From positions 1 to 14,794 of the forward strand of contig DVMK01000120.1 in NCBI GenBank assembly GCA_018715025.1: DNA of 14,794 nucleotides. The letters are read 5' to 3'. The first letter of the stretch is position 1; every line of letters begins with the position of its first letter. Positions 1 to 7,530 of the stretch are shown here, piece after piece. The notes under the pieces were generated by a model. That model was not told the origin of the DNA, made no database searches, and worked only from the letters and a program-made list of their open reading frames with translations. The stretch is from Candidatus Caccousia avistercoris (GTDB taxonomy: Bacteria; Bacillota; Clostridia; Oscillospirales; Acutalibacteraceae). The translations under genes were made by a program, and so were the position numbers.

Positions 1-781
1 CAGCAGAATTCTGCAGGATAAAAATCTGATCAAAGCCGGCGTTGAGAATGTGGCCCACCCGCAGCAGGAGCATGGTGATAATGGTGGGAAGCAGGGCGGG
101 GAAGGTGATGTGACGGATCATCTGCATTTTGCCTGCACCGTCAATGGCAGCCGCTTCGTAGAGGGCGGAATCGATGGAAGTGATGGAGGCCAGGTAGATG
201 ATGCTGCTCCAGCCAATTTCTTTCCAGATGTCCGTAGCAGCCAGGAAGCCCTGAAACACGTTGGAGTCCATAAGGGGGTTGAACGTAATGCCCAGGCTTT
301 GAAACACGCCTGACAGCATGCCGGACTGGGGGGCAAAAAAGGCAAACAGAAGGTTGCCGATGACCACCCAGGAAATAAAGTGGGGAAGGTAGTATGCCGT
401 TTGGAATACCCGCTTTACCTTGCTGCTGCGCACCTCGTTCAGCATAATGGCCAGGATGATAGGGGCGGGGAAGCCGAACACCAGCTTGTAAAGGCTGATG
501 ACGATAGTGTTTTTCATCACCATGGAGAAAAAGGGCGAGGTGAACAGCATTTCAAAGTTGCGGAACCCGCACCAGTCGCTGCCCAGAATGCCGCGGGTAA
601 TGCGGAAATCCTTAAAGGCGATGAGAAGTCCTCCCCCCATAGGGATATACTCATAAATCACAATCAGCAGCAATGCGGGAAGCATCAGCAGGTAAACGGC
701 TCCCAGCTTCTTCCATTGCTGCCCGTTCCGCGGAAGGCGCCTCCGCCGGAACGTGGCCGCTTGTTTCACCATACGCAACAT
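1..781 (-). CDS. Sugar ABC transporter permease, LplB family (3' end beyond window)
   Basis: Inner-membrane permease subunit of a carbohydrate ABC importer of the LplB/MsmF type, which normally works with an LplC-type permease, a lipoprotein binding protein and an ATPase. About 260 residues are visible of a usual ~300. A basic N-terminus (FRRRRLPRNG) precedes a membrane segment at residues ~28-46; further hydrophobic segments lie at ~87-113, ~134-152 and ~186-202. The coupling-loop signature that docks on the ATPase is at ~209-228, beginning EAAAIDG and ending ITFP. The stop codon is outside the window. The start is the ATG at 781 behind AAAGGAAGG; the in-frame ATG at 772 has a more usual ribosome-site distance and is equally possible. 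It begins 20 bp after the nucleoside-hydrolase stop, so it is the next gene of the same operon. Family assignment is firm; substrate is unknown. Confidence 0.92.
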   Translation of the reverse strand, partial: MLRMVKQAATFRRRRLPRNGQQWKKLGAVYLLMLPALLLIVIYEYIPMGGGLLIAFKDFRITRGILGSDWCGFRNFEMLFTSPFFSMVMKNTIVISLYKLVFGFPAPIILAIMLNEVRSSKVKRVFQTAYYLPHFISWVVIGNLLFAFFAPQSGMLSGVFQSLGITFNPLMDSNVFQGFLAATDIWKEIGWSSIIYLASITSIDSALYEAAAIDGAGKMQMIRHITFPALLPTIITMLLLRVGHILNAGFDQIFILQNSA

Positions 782-801
782 ACCTTCCTTTCTGTCTTTA
801 T

Positions 802-1740
802 TTACGGTGCGGGCTGGGGAAGCGTCAGCGTCTGTATGAGGCTTTCCGCCAGGTTGTCCCGTTTAATCTGGTAAACATACCGGATCCAGTGCCGGGTGGG
901 ATCAAAAGAATAATGGTGGTCGTACTGGGGTATGGGGCTTGGGGTCAGGCGGTCGGCCATATAGTCCCCGCTGAGCAGCCAGGCCACGGCTGCCACATCC
1001 CAAATGGGCCGTGTCCAAACCTCGCGCCGGTAGGCCCGTTCGGCCTCCTGCTGCGTATGCTCTACCAGGTAGCTGCAAAGCGGGTTCTTTCCGTGCAGCC
1101 ACTTCCACAGCTCAGGCCCGCTCAGGGTAAAGGCGGAAACCACGCCCTGGCAGGGCAGCTGCACCAGCGGCACGCCGCATCCAAACAGGATCCGCGCCGC
1201 GGCAATATCCTGGTACAGGTTGAATTCCCGGTTGTGGGGCCAGTGGTGCGCATGCCCGCCCAGCCAGACCACCACAATCTTTTCCCGTATGCCCGGGTTG
1301 AGCAGCAGGGCGGAGGCCACGTTTGTGGCGGCCCCAATGGCGACCACATAGAGGGGGCGTTCTGCCGAGTACGCTTCCGCCCGTTGGGCAAGGTCCCGCG
1401 CCGCAGGGGAGAAAACCTCTTCGCTTTCTGAGGGAAGGTACCGGTCAGACCCCTGCAGCACCGGAATGCCGCAGCGGCTGTCCAGCGCGAGGATATGGAG
1501 AATCTCCTCATAGCTCAGCCGCATCCCCTCCGCGGGGGAGGAAACCTTCTGGTTGGAAAAGGGAGCCGCGTAAATGGCGCGGGTACAAAGCGTTTTCCCG
1601 GAATGGAGCAGGTACCCTATGGCGTATTGATCGTCAATTTCGTTGTAGGCGTCCGTGTCCAGCACTACGTCAATTTTCCCCTTGGGCTTTTCCAGCCGGT
1701 GAAGAAGCAGGGCGCTTTCGCCCATGGATGAAACCGTCAT
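802..1740 (-). CDS. Nucleoside hydrolase-like (IUNH fold) enzyme with a stretched Asp motif
   Basis: 312 residues, the usual size for inosine-uridine preferring nucleoside hydrolases, which cut the N-glycosidic bond of ribonucleosides using a Ca2+ held by aspartates. Visible signatures are VVLDTD at 25-30 with DD at 36-37, GAATNVASAL at 136-145, the EFN...D motif at 172-178 and a C-terminal WDVAA with D248, the usual last Ca2+ ligand. The N-terminal motif reads D-x-D-x5-D-D rather than the classical D-x-D-x3-D-D, so this is a divergent branch and the substrate may be a sugar conjugate other than a nucleoside. No signal peptide, so cytoplasmic. It starts 6 bp after the sialidase-like gene's stop; the ATG at 1725 is an alternative start. 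Its place among glycan genes argues for a role in that pathway rather than nucleotide salvage. Family is sure, reaction is not. Confidence 0.87.
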   Translation of the reverse strand: MTVSSMGESALLLHRLEKPKGKIDVVLDTDAYNEIDDQYAIGYLLHSGKTLCTRAIYAAPFSNQKVSSPAEGMRLSYEEILHILALDSRCGIPVLQGSDRYLPSESEEVFSPAARDLAQRAEAYSAERPLYVVAIGAATNVASALLLNPGIREKIVVVWLGGHAHHWPHNREFNLYQDIAAARILFGCGVPLVQLPCQGVVSAFTLSGPELWKWLHGKNPLCSYLVEHTQQEAERAYRREVWTRPIWDVAAVAWLLSGDYMADRLTPSPIPQYDHHYSFDPTRHWIRYVYQIKRDNLAESLIQTLTLPQPAP

Positions 1741-1746
1741 ATTCTT

Positions 1747-2772
1747 TCAGCCCTCAATTTCATGGTCTATGTAATAAATGTCGTGGCGGTTGAATTCTAC
1801 CGCAAAGCGGAGATGCCTGCCGTCTTTGCTGCAAAAGCCGTCCGGGTAAGAAAACGCCCCTGGAAAATTCACCAAGTCCCTGCGGTACGGCCAAGAGGCC
1901 ATTCCGTCGCCTGAAATCCAGACAGAAAGGGGGTAGCGGTCTGTGAGGCGCATACTGCGGACCGCCGGCGTATGCAGCAGGGCGGTTCTTCCGTCCGGCA
2001 GGCGCAGAAGCTTGACCTTGTTGTTCGGGTTGGGGATTTCTGTGCGGTAGGGCTCGCACCAGGTGAGCCCGCCGTTATGGGAATCCGAGCGCCACAGACG
2101 GCCGTCCCGGTTGACGCGGACCAGCATGGCGACGGTGCCGTCCGGCAGCTCGCACACGGTGGGCTCCCCCCAGTGCCAAAGATTCTCGCTCTGCGGCAGA
2201 CGGATGGCAGGGTACGCCTGCCAGCTTTTCCCGTTGTCGGCGCTGCGCAGCACCCCGTTTTCATTGTAGGGGATGAGCGGAGTTCCCTTATAGATTTTTG
2301 TCCCCTGGCGGCGCAGAAGCCAGTCCAGTTCCTCTGAAACAGGGTAGCTTTGGTAAGCCTGCAGCAGAATTCCGGCGGAGGTTCGTATTTTTCCCCGCAG
2401 GAATGCGTACCGGGGGAAGCAGGGCGGGGGGCCGGCGTTTTGCCAGGTATGGCCGCAGTCGCTGCTTTTGGCCATGACGCATTCCCAGTTTAGAAAGCTG
2501 CCGTCGTGCAGCGTTATATAAACGGTAACCTCTCCTTCCTCCACAGAAACCTCTGTTTGGTAAACGGCCCGGCCGTCCTCGGGCCAAAGGAGGCCGCCCG
2601 GCTTCCAGGTTTCCCCGTTGTCGGGGCTGTGCCAAAAATAGACGCGGTTCTGGGGGGAAGGCTCTGACGTGCCGCCGCACTGGCTTACCATAAGAAGCTC
2701 GCCGTTGGGCATCTCTCTCACAATCGCCTCGCAGCTGAGGCTGTCCCGATGTACCAGACGTATCTTTGTCAT
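1747..2772 (-). CDS. Asp-box (BNR) six-bladed propeller hydrolase, sialidase-like
   Basis: 341 residues, BNR_2 type (the group including GH33-like exo-sialidases and some beta-propeller lyases). Four Asp-boxes are visible: SPDNGETW at 49-56, SSDCGHTW at 103-110, SADNGKSW at 177-184 and SHNGGLTW at 231-238. GEPTVCELPDG (202-212), an Arg in LVRVNRDG (217-224) and GAFSYPDG (305-312) fit the expected catalytic-face positions. No signal peptide or anchor is seen, so it should act on imported oligosaccharide in the cytoplasm. The start was placed at the ATG at 2772, which overlaps the aldolase stop by ATGA and has AGGAG 11 nt upstream; an in-frame start at 2850 would lie deep inside the aldolase gene and adds a low-complexity N-terminus. 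The classical sialidase FRIP/YRIP box is not evident, so true sialidase activity is uncertain; a lyase or other glycosidase is possible. Confidence 0.83.
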   Translation of the reverse strand: MTKIRLVHRDSLSCEAIVREMPNGELLMVSQCGGTSEPSPQNRVYFWHSPDNGETWKPGGLLWPEDGRAVYQTEVSVEEGEVTVYITLHDGSFLNWECVMAKSSDCGHTWQNAGPPPCFPRYAFLRGKIRTSAGILLQAYQSYPVSEELDWLLRRQGTKIYKGTPLIPYNENGVLRSADNGKSWQAYPAIRLPQSENLWHWGEPTVCELPDGTVAMLVRVNRDGRLWRSDSHNGGLTWCEPYRTEIPNPNNKVKLLRLPDGRTALLHTPAVRSMRLTDRYPLSVWISGDGMASWPYRRDLVNFPGAFSYPDGFCSKDGRHLRFAVEFNRHDIYYIDHEIEG

Positions 2773-3533
2773 TGTGTTACCAGCTCCTGTATTCTCGTTA
2801 CCGTGCTGCGGCTGCCCTTCTTCCAAAGGGAGATTTCGCTGCCGCAGCAAAAAAGGCGGAATTGGTTTTGGGCGGCCCTTTCCAGGTATGCCTGTGTTTC
2901 CGTAATAATTCCGGCCAAGCTTCCCCGGCGGGCAGCGGCTTGGCCTACCCGGTCAATGGCGGCGAAAATGGGGGCCTTGCTGGCTTCTTGACCAATGCAG
3001 CCATAGTCGCAGGAAAGGTCGTTGGGCCCCAGAAAGACGCCGGCCACGCCTTCTTCCTCCAGAATTTCATCCACATGCTCTACGCCGCTTGCCGTTTCAA
3101 TCTGTGCGAACACCATGGTGGACTGGTTGGCATAGGCCATGTACTGGGAAAGATCGCCCGGGTTATAGAAGGTGTGGGCCCGGTTGGTGGAAATGCCCCG
3201 TTTTCCCATGGGGGCGTATTTGGCAAAGCGAACCACCTGTGCAATGTCGGCGGCAGTGTCCGTCATGGGGAGCAGTAGCCCGCCGGCCCCCATGTCCATC
3301 AGCTTGGTAATGTCTTTTCTGCCATTGTCTGCCAGGCGCACAATGGCAGGGATTCCGGCGTAGCGGGCGTTCATCAGAATGACGCCCAGCGCCGAATAGT
3401 CAAAACCCCCGTGTTCCGCGTCCACAATGAGGAAGTCAAAGCCGCCGTTGTGAAGGATGGTTGGCAAATGGGGGAAGGGTACCTCGTTGATCATAAGGCC
3501 TGAGCGGGCCTTCCCATCGTTTTCCATTATCAT
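2769..3533 (-). CDS. HpcH/HpaI-family class II aldolase
   Basis: 254 residues, the usual length of the metal-dependent pyruvate aldolases that cleave 2-keto-3-deoxy sugar acids or 4-hydroxy-2-oxo acids to pyruvate plus an aldehyde. Motifs in order: FLIVDAEHGG with catalytic His41, IVRL with Arg66 (pyruvate carboxylate), GAGGLLLPM at 82-90, YAPMGKRG at 106-113, AQIET with Gln144 and metal ligand Glu146, and LGPNDLS with metal ligand Asp172. The start at 3533 has an excellent ribosome site (GGAGGA, 8 nt away) that lies inside the kinase gene; the coding regions overlap by 98 bp in different frames. The stop overlaps the next start by ATGA. With the kinase upstream it probably carries out the final split of the pathway, giving pyruvate that feeds central metabolism. 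Exact substrate cannot be told. Confidence 0.92.
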   Translation of the reverse strand: MIMENDGKARSGLMINEVPFPHLPTILHNGGFDFLIVDAEHGGFDYSALGVILMNARYAGIPAIVRLADNGRKDITKLMDMGAGGLLLPMTDTAADIAQVVRFAKYAPMGKRGISTNRAHTFYNPGDLSQYMAYANQSTMVFAQIETASGVEHVDEILEEEGVAGVFLGPNDLSCDYGCIGQEASKAPIFAAIDRVGQAAARRGSLAGIITETQAYLERAAQNQFRLFCCGSEISLWKKGSRSTVTRIQELVTQ

Positions 3534-4656
3534 GTGAAGGTTCCTCCTTTTGGACGAATTCGGTCAATGTTTGCAGGCCGCAGAGCGTGTCGCTTCCGTC
3601 CAGTATCAGGTAGGGAAGCGGCAGCAAATCGCAGGCTTTGCGGATGAGCGCCGCGTAATGCGTGGCGGCTCCCCCTGTAATGACCAGGCGCTCCCCGGGG
3701 GGAAGCCGTTCCAGGGCTTCCTGGTAATTGGCAGCCAGACGGGCGGCGAGTGCATCCTGCGGGGTGCTGTCTGCCAGCCTGCGGATTTGGGCGCCCCCGC
3801 ACAGCCCGCTGAAGGTGCACAGCCACTGGCCGCCGAAATAGGGCCGGCTTTCGTACTTCCCTTTCAGGAATTGTTCTGAGCGCACACAGAGCTGGGCGGC
3901 GGTTCCCAGGTTCAGCAGAATTTCACGGGGGCGCAGGCGGCAGCCCAGCACGGCCACCTGCTGATCCCCCACGGCGGGGTACACAGGGACGCCCTTCCAG
4001 AACCCGGCAAGGGGAAGGCCGGCGCAGGCGGCAGGGAACTGAAGAAGGCGGAAAGGCGGCAGCTGGGCCAGCGCTTCGTTTACCTGCCCGGTCTGCGCCA
4101 AATAAAAGCCAGAGGCGGCGGCGTCAGTCAGGTGGGTAACGTTGTGCCCTGTCATACGGAAGATAAGGTAAGATCCCAGAGTAAAGTAGTGCCGGGCGCG
4201 TTCTGCCAGCGCAGGGTGGAGGAAGCTGTCTGCATACAGGCTGCAGACGGAAAGATTTGGTTTGCAGGAGGAGCCGGATTCGGGCGGTACAGAACGCGGA
4301 TATTCCCTGCGGAAGCGTTCGTAGTAGGATTCCTCGCCCGCTTTCAGCAGTGCCCGCCGGTCCCGCCAGGAGCGGTAAGGGGTCAAAAAGTGAAAACGGT
4401 CGTCTGCCAGCAGATACCCGTGCATTTGCACGGATAGAAGAATCCCCTCCAGGGGGCAGCGCCTGGTTGCCTCCTCCAGAATCCCTTCCGTACAGGACCA
4501 GACGGCTTCTGCGTCTACCTCGAAGATATATTTTCCGCCTTCAGGAAGCCTTTGCGGAAAGGCAATCCGTTTTCTGGCCGAAAGTCCCCCTGTTTCTGTG
4601 TCGCAGAGGCACCATTTGATGTTGGTGCTTCCCACATCCATCAAGAGGTATTTCAT
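3436..4656 (-). CDS. FGGY-family carbohydrate kinase
   Basis: 406 residues. ATP-dependent sugar kinase of the FGGY family, phosphorylating a free sugar, ketose or sugar acid in the cytoplasm. Seen: N-terminal phosphate loop LLMDVGSTNIKW (4-15), QMHGYLLAD (77-85), SWRDRRA (96-102), DAAASGFY (178-185), catalytic-base motif GDQQ with Asp231, NLGTAAQL (249-256) and the adenosine loop ITGGAATHY (326-334). It is shorter than xylulokinase/glycerokinase (~500) and closer to compact sedoheptulokinase-like members. The recognisable fold ends near residue 368 (LCGLQTLTEF); the last ~32 residues are encoded inside the aldolase gene and are rich in Pro/Arg, so they look like read-on sequence rather than domain. 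Start ATG overlaps the regulator stop by ATGA, with no good ribosome site of its own, so translation is probably coupled. Sugar specificity is unknown. Confidence 0.9.
   Translation of the reverse strand: MKYLLMDVGSTNIKWCLCDTETGGLSARKRIAFPQRLPEGGKYIFEVDAEAVWSCTEGILEEATRRCPLEGILLSVQMHGYLLADDRFHFLTPYRSWRDRRALLKAGEESYYERFRREYPRSVPPESGSSCKPNLSVCSLYADSFLHPALAERARHYFTLGSYLIFRMTGHNVTHLTDAAASGFYLAQTGQVNEALAQLPPFRLLQFPAACAGLPLAGFWKGVPVYPAVGDQQVAVLGCRLRPREILLNLGTAAQLCVRSEQFLKGKYESRPYFGGQWLCTFSGLCGGAQIRRLADSTPQDALAARLAANYQEALERLPPGERLVITGGAATHYAALIRKACDLLPLPYLILDGSDTLCGLQTLTEFVQKEEPSHDNGKRWEGPLRPYDQRGTLPPFANHPSQRRL
3542..3547 (-). promoter_or_regulatory. Strong ribosome binding site for the aldolase, inside the kinase gene
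   Basis: The complement reads AAAAGGAGGAA, with GGAGGA 8 nt before the aldolase ATG. It is read in the kinase frame as part of Gln-Lys-Glu-Glu, so the kinase tail must encode a near-perfect Shine-Dalgarno sequence. This is the main reason for placing the aldolase start at 3533 despite the long overlap. Confidence 0.85.
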
Positions 4657-5345
4657 TTTTTCTGCTTTGTCGCCTCCAAAATTTTCGACAGCGCCTTGAG
4701 AGAGGTTTGGCGGGCGTCCTCAATATGCTGGGCGAACAGCTGCTTGCTCTGCTCTTCGTCAGAAATCAGCGCCGCCAGCAGCTGCCGGTGCCTTGCTTCG
4801 AAGGTTTGCCGGAACCAGGCCATGTATTCGGGCGATTCCGTCATGTTAAGGTGAAAAACCGCCTGGGTAATCCCGTCCATCGTGTCCCAGGCCTGGGTAA
4901 GCGCCTTGTTCCCGCTGGCGGCGATGGCCTCCCGGTGAAAGGCCGCGTCTATTCTCAGTATTTCATACACGTCGGCGTTCCCGCAGCTGGTCAGGCGGTT
5001 CATAACCTCCATAAGCGCGGAAAAGCTGCGGTGGGGCCGGTGGAAGATCTGTTCAATGGCTTTTGTTTCAATGTAGCTTCTCAGGTCGTAAATGTCCTCA
5101 ATGTCGCTTATGCCCAGGCGGCACAGATGCTTGGTACCGTTCGGCTGCGGAAGGACCAAGCCCTCCCGCTCTAAAATCAAAAGCGCGTTGCGGACAGCGG
5201 AGCGGCTGGCCCCATATTTTTCCGCCAGAGCAAGCTCCCGTATTTTTTCCCCATCCTGGTACCGGCACAGAATAATGTCTTCTCTCAGCTGGTTCACAAC
5301 ATTCTGCGTCGTATTGCTGCGTCCCATAATGCCAAACTCTGACAT
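4653..5345 (-). CDS. GntR-family transcriptional regulator, FadR/FCD subgroup
   Basis: 230 residues, standard for FadR-type regulators. A winged helix-turn-helix covers ~12-75 (LREDIILCRYQDGEKI, then LAEKYGASRSAVRNAL, the recognition helix, then LEREGLV). The all-helical FCD ligand domain follows, with the four metal-binding positions in place: Asp133 and His137 in IDAAFHREA, His186 in EARHRQLL and His207 in FAQHIEDA. Such regulators usually repress the adjacent sugar-acid operon until a carboxylate inducer binds, which fits the aldolase. The start is the ATG at 5345, preceded by AAGGAGGA at a 6-nt gap; a longer reading from 5387 would begin upstream of this ribosome site and within the promoter, and is rejected. 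First gene of the operon, so it is likely autoregulated. Confidence 0.93.
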   Translation of the reverse strand: MSEFGIMGRSNTTQNVVNQLREDIILCRYQDGEKIRELALAEKYGASRSAVRNALLILEREGLVLPQPNGTKHLCRLGISDIEDIYDLRSYIETKAIEQIFHRPHRSFSALMEVMNRLTSCGNADVYEILRIDAAFHREAIAASGNKALTQAWDTMDGITQAVFHLNMTESPEYMAWFRQTFEARHRQLLAALISDEEQSKQLFAQHIEDARQTSLKALSKILEATKQKK

Positions 5346-5376
5346 TCTTCTTCCTCCTTCTTTTCTCGATAGTTCA

Positions 5377-5405
5377 ATTATAATCATGTCTCTTTATAAT
5401 GTCAA
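5377..5405 (-). promoter_or_regulatory. Consensus sigma-70/SigA promoter of the catabolic operon
   Basis: On the minus strand TTGACA (5400-5405) and TATAAT (5377-5382) are both perfect and separated by exactly 17 bp. Predicted transcription starts near 5370, giving a ~25-nt leader before the regulator ATG. A consensus promoter without visible activator need fits control by repression. Confidence 0.9.
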
Positions 5406-5428
5406 CAATTTTTTAAAAATGTCAACAA
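5400..5428 (-). repeat. Two direct copies of TTGTTGACA 20 bp apart, covering the -35 box
   Basis: Minus-strand TTGTTGACA occurs at 5400-5408 and again at 5420-5428, an exact 9-bp match with a 20-bp period, close to two helical turns. The inner copy contains the -35 hexamer. This could be an operator for the GntR-family regulator, although that family normally uses inverted repeats; it could also be a duplicated -35 element. Confidence 0.5.
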
Positions 5429-5517
5429 AAATATTTTTTGCCTATTACTTTTCAAAAAAGTAAAAAGTATTCTATTTATTTTAATCATCCATGATCGCTT
5501 GCCGCCGGACACAGCAC

Positions 5518-5568
5518 AAAAAAACCCCCTTCCCAGCGGGACGGAAAACCGTCCCCAGGGAAGGGGGG
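5518..5568 (-). terminator. Rho-independent terminator of pckG
   Basis: Read on the minus strand, an outer stem of CCCCCTTCCC with its complement and an inner GGACGG/CCGTCC stem around a TTTT loop are followed by seven T residues (5518-5524). It lies 32 bp after the pckG stop. The + strand lacks a T tract, so it serves pckG only. Confidence 0.93.
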
Positions 5569-5600
5569 TATCTGTATGCAAAAAGCAGAACGCTTTCGCC

Positions 5601-7370
5601 TTACTTCGCCAAACGCTCCTTCAGGCCGTCCAGCTCAGCGCGCAGCTCGGCAGGCAGCCTGTCGCCGAACTTCTTGTAGAACTCTTCGATGCCCTCGGCC
5701 TCTTTGGCCCACTGGCCGTTGTCCACCTTCAGGATGCCCTTGAGGGTGTCAATGGAGAAGTCCTTCAGGCCTTCCAGGTTGATGTCCTCGGCGTGGGGCA
5801 CGTAGCCGATGGCGGTTTCTTCCGCGTCTACCTTGCCCTCGCAGCGGTCGATGATCCACTCCAGGACGCGCAGGTTGTCGCCGAAGCCGGGCCAAATGAA
5901 GTTGCCCTCGTCGTCAAGACGGAACCAGTTCACGTTGAAGATCTTCGGGGCCTTGTCGCCCAGCTTCTCGCCCATCTCAATCCAGTGCTTGAAGTAGTCG
6001 CCCATGTGGTAGCCGCAGAAGGGCAGCATGGCCATGGGGTCGCGGCGCACAACGCCTACCGCGCCGGTGGCGGCGGCAGTGGTCTCGGAAGCCATGATGG
6101 AGCCTACGAACACGCCGTTGTTCCAGTCGCGGGACTGGTACACCAGCGGGGTGGTCTGGGCACGGCGGCCGCCGAACACAATGGCGGAAATGGGCACGCC
6201 TGCGCCGTTCTCAAACTCGGGGCTGATGCAGGGGCAGTTCTTGGCAGGGGCGGTGAAACGGCTGTTGGGGTGAGCGCCCTTCTCGGTGCTGGTCTTGCCG
6301 TTCCAGGGGTTGCCCTTCCAGTCCACCGCGTTCTCCGGCGGGTTCTTGTCCAGGCCTTCCCACCACACGGTGTTGTCGTCCAGGTTGTGGGCCACGTTGG
6401 TGAAGATGGTGCCCTGACGGGTGGTGTGCAGGGCGTTGGGGTTGGACTTTTCGTTGGTGCCGGGGGCTACGCCGAAGAAGCCGTTTTCAGGGTTGATGGC
6501 CCACAGGCGGCCGTCAGGCCCAATGCGCATCCAGGCAATGTCGTCGCCCACAGTCCACACCTTGTAGCCCTTGGCGCGGTAGCCCTCGGGCGGGATGAGC
6601 ATGGCCAGGTTGGTCTTGCCGCAGGCGGAGGGGAACGCGGCGGTGACGTATTTGATCTCGCCCTTGGGGTTCTGTACGCCCAGGATGAGCATGTGCTCCG
6701 CCATCCAGCCCTCGTTCTTGCCCTGGAAGGAGGCGATGCGCAGGGCGAAGCACTTCTTGCCCAGCAGCACGTTCCCGCCGTAGCCGGAGTTCACGGAGAT
6801 GATGGTGTTGTCCTCGGGGAAGTGGCAGATGTAGCGCTTTTCCGCGTCGATCTGGCACTTGCAGTGCAGGCCGCGCACCCAGTCGTTGCTGTCGCCCAGC
6901 ACGTCCCACACCTTGTTGCCCACGCGGGTCATGATGGCCATGTTCAGCACCACATAGATGGAGTCGGTGAGCTCAACGCCGACCTTGGCGAAGTGAGAGC
7001 CCACGGGGCCCATGGAATAGGGGATAACGTACATGGTGCGGCCCTTGTAGCTGCCCTTGGCAATGTCGTACAGCATCTTGTAGGCCTTTTCCGGATCCAT
7101 CCAGTGGTTGGTGGGGCCGGCGTCCTCTTCCTTCTTGGAGCAGATGAAGGTGCGGTCTTCCACACGGGCCACGTCGTTGACGGCGGTGCGATGCAGGTAG
7201 CAGCCGGGCAGCTTCTCCTCGTTCAGCTTAATCATTTCGCCGGTGGAGCAGGCTTCCTTCCGCAACTCCTCCAGCTGGGCCTCTTCGCCGGTAATCCACA
7301 CCACGTTGTCGGGGGTGACGAGGGCCTTCATGTTTTCAATCCAGTCCAGAACGGACTTGTTCTGAGTCAT
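5601..7370 (-). CDS. pckG: Phosphoenolpyruvate carboxykinase (GTP type)
   Basis: 589 residues, the normal size for GTP-dependent PEPCK (EC 4.1.1.32), which interconverts oxaloacetate + GTP with PEP + GDP + CO2. In a fermenting gut Clostridium it may run in the PEP-carboxylating direction as well as for gluconeogenesis. Seen: substrate-binding Arg in ARVEDRTF (~68-75), SGYGGN (195-200), the P-loop AFPSACGKTNLAM (245-257) whose Cys and GKT are typical of the GTP class, the kinase-2 metal site VGDDIAWM (274-281), PENGFFGVAPGT (294-305), the FGGRRA segment (399-404) and the guanine-pocket FNVNWFR (478-484). The start is the ATG at 7370, 9 nt after AAAGGAGA; the in-frame TTG at 7379 abuts that ribosome site and is rejected. 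Monocistronic, with its own promoter and terminator. Confidence 0.97.
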   Translation of the reverse strand: MTQNKSVLDWIENMKALVTPDNVVWITGEEAQLEELRKEACSTGEMIKLNEEKLPGCYLHRTAVNDVARVEDRTFICSKKEEDAGPTNHWMDPEKAYKMLYDIAKGSYKGRTMYVIPYSMGPVGSHFAKVGVELTDSIYVVLNMAIMTRVGNKVWDVLGDSNDWVRGLHCKCQIDAEKRYICHFPEDNTIISVNSGYGGNVLLGKKCFALRIASFQGKNEGWMAEHMLILGVQNPKGEIKYVTAAFPSACGKTNLAMLIPPEGYRAKGYKVWTVGDDIAWMRIGPDGRLWAINPENGFFGVAPGTNEKSNPNALHTTRQGTIFTNVAHNLDDNTVWWEGLDKNPPENAVDWKGNPWNGKTSTEKGAHPNSRFTAPAKNCPCISPEFENGAGVPISAIVFGGRRAQTTPLVYQSRDWNNGVFVGSIMASETTAAATGAVGVVRRDPMAMLPFCGYHMGDYFKHWIEMGEKLGDKAPKIFNVNWFRLDDEGNFIWPGFGDNLRVLEWIIDRCEGKVDAEETAIGYVPHAEDINLEGLKDFSIDTLKGILKVDNGQWAKEAEGIEEFYKKFGDRLPAELRAELDGLKERLAK

Positions 7371-7428
7371 TTCACGCAATCTCCTTTCAGCCGGTATGCT
7401 CTGTTGAGCGAAATGGGAATCTTCCCCT

Positions 7429-7457
7429 ATTATAATCTATTGTTAAGGAATAATCAA
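7429..7457 (-). promoter_or_regulatory. pckG promoter
   Basis: Minus-strand TTGATT (7452-7457) and TATAAT (7429-7434) with a 17-bp spacer in an AT-rich gap. The -10 is perfect and the -35 matches 4 of 6. The predicted start near 7422 gives a ~50-nt leader with no obvious riboswitch fold. Confidence 0.8.
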
Positions 7458-7505
7458 TTAAAAATCCGTAAAATCAGGGAAAAAAGTTGACTTATCAAGA
7501 AACGG

Positions 7506-7527
7506 GCGTTTTCTGCGGGAAAAACGC
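7506..7527 (-). terminator. Possible weak terminator after tsaD
   Basis: Three bases after the tsaD stop, GCGTTTT pairs with AAAACGC around an 8-nt loop. The following minus-strand bases are CCCGTTTCTTG, so the T tract is poor and termination may be partial. Confidence 0.3.
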
Positions 7528-7530
7528 GCT

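Noticed and set aside
673..1431. 252-codon open frame on the plus strand
   Set aside because: Opposes the permease and nucleoside-hydrolase genes; Pro/Gly/Arg-rich reading without motifs.
2773..2850. Longer N-terminus for the Asp-box protein
   Set aside because: The extra 26 residues lie within the aldolase gene and are Gln/Asn/Gly-rich. The ATGA overlap start at 2772 has an AGGAG site and fits the family start.
5499..7490. 663-codon open frame on the plus strand
   Set aside because: It lies exactly opposite pckG, whose motifs are unmistakable. The frame is a low-complexity Gly/Ala/Val/His reading and an artefact of GC-rich codon use.
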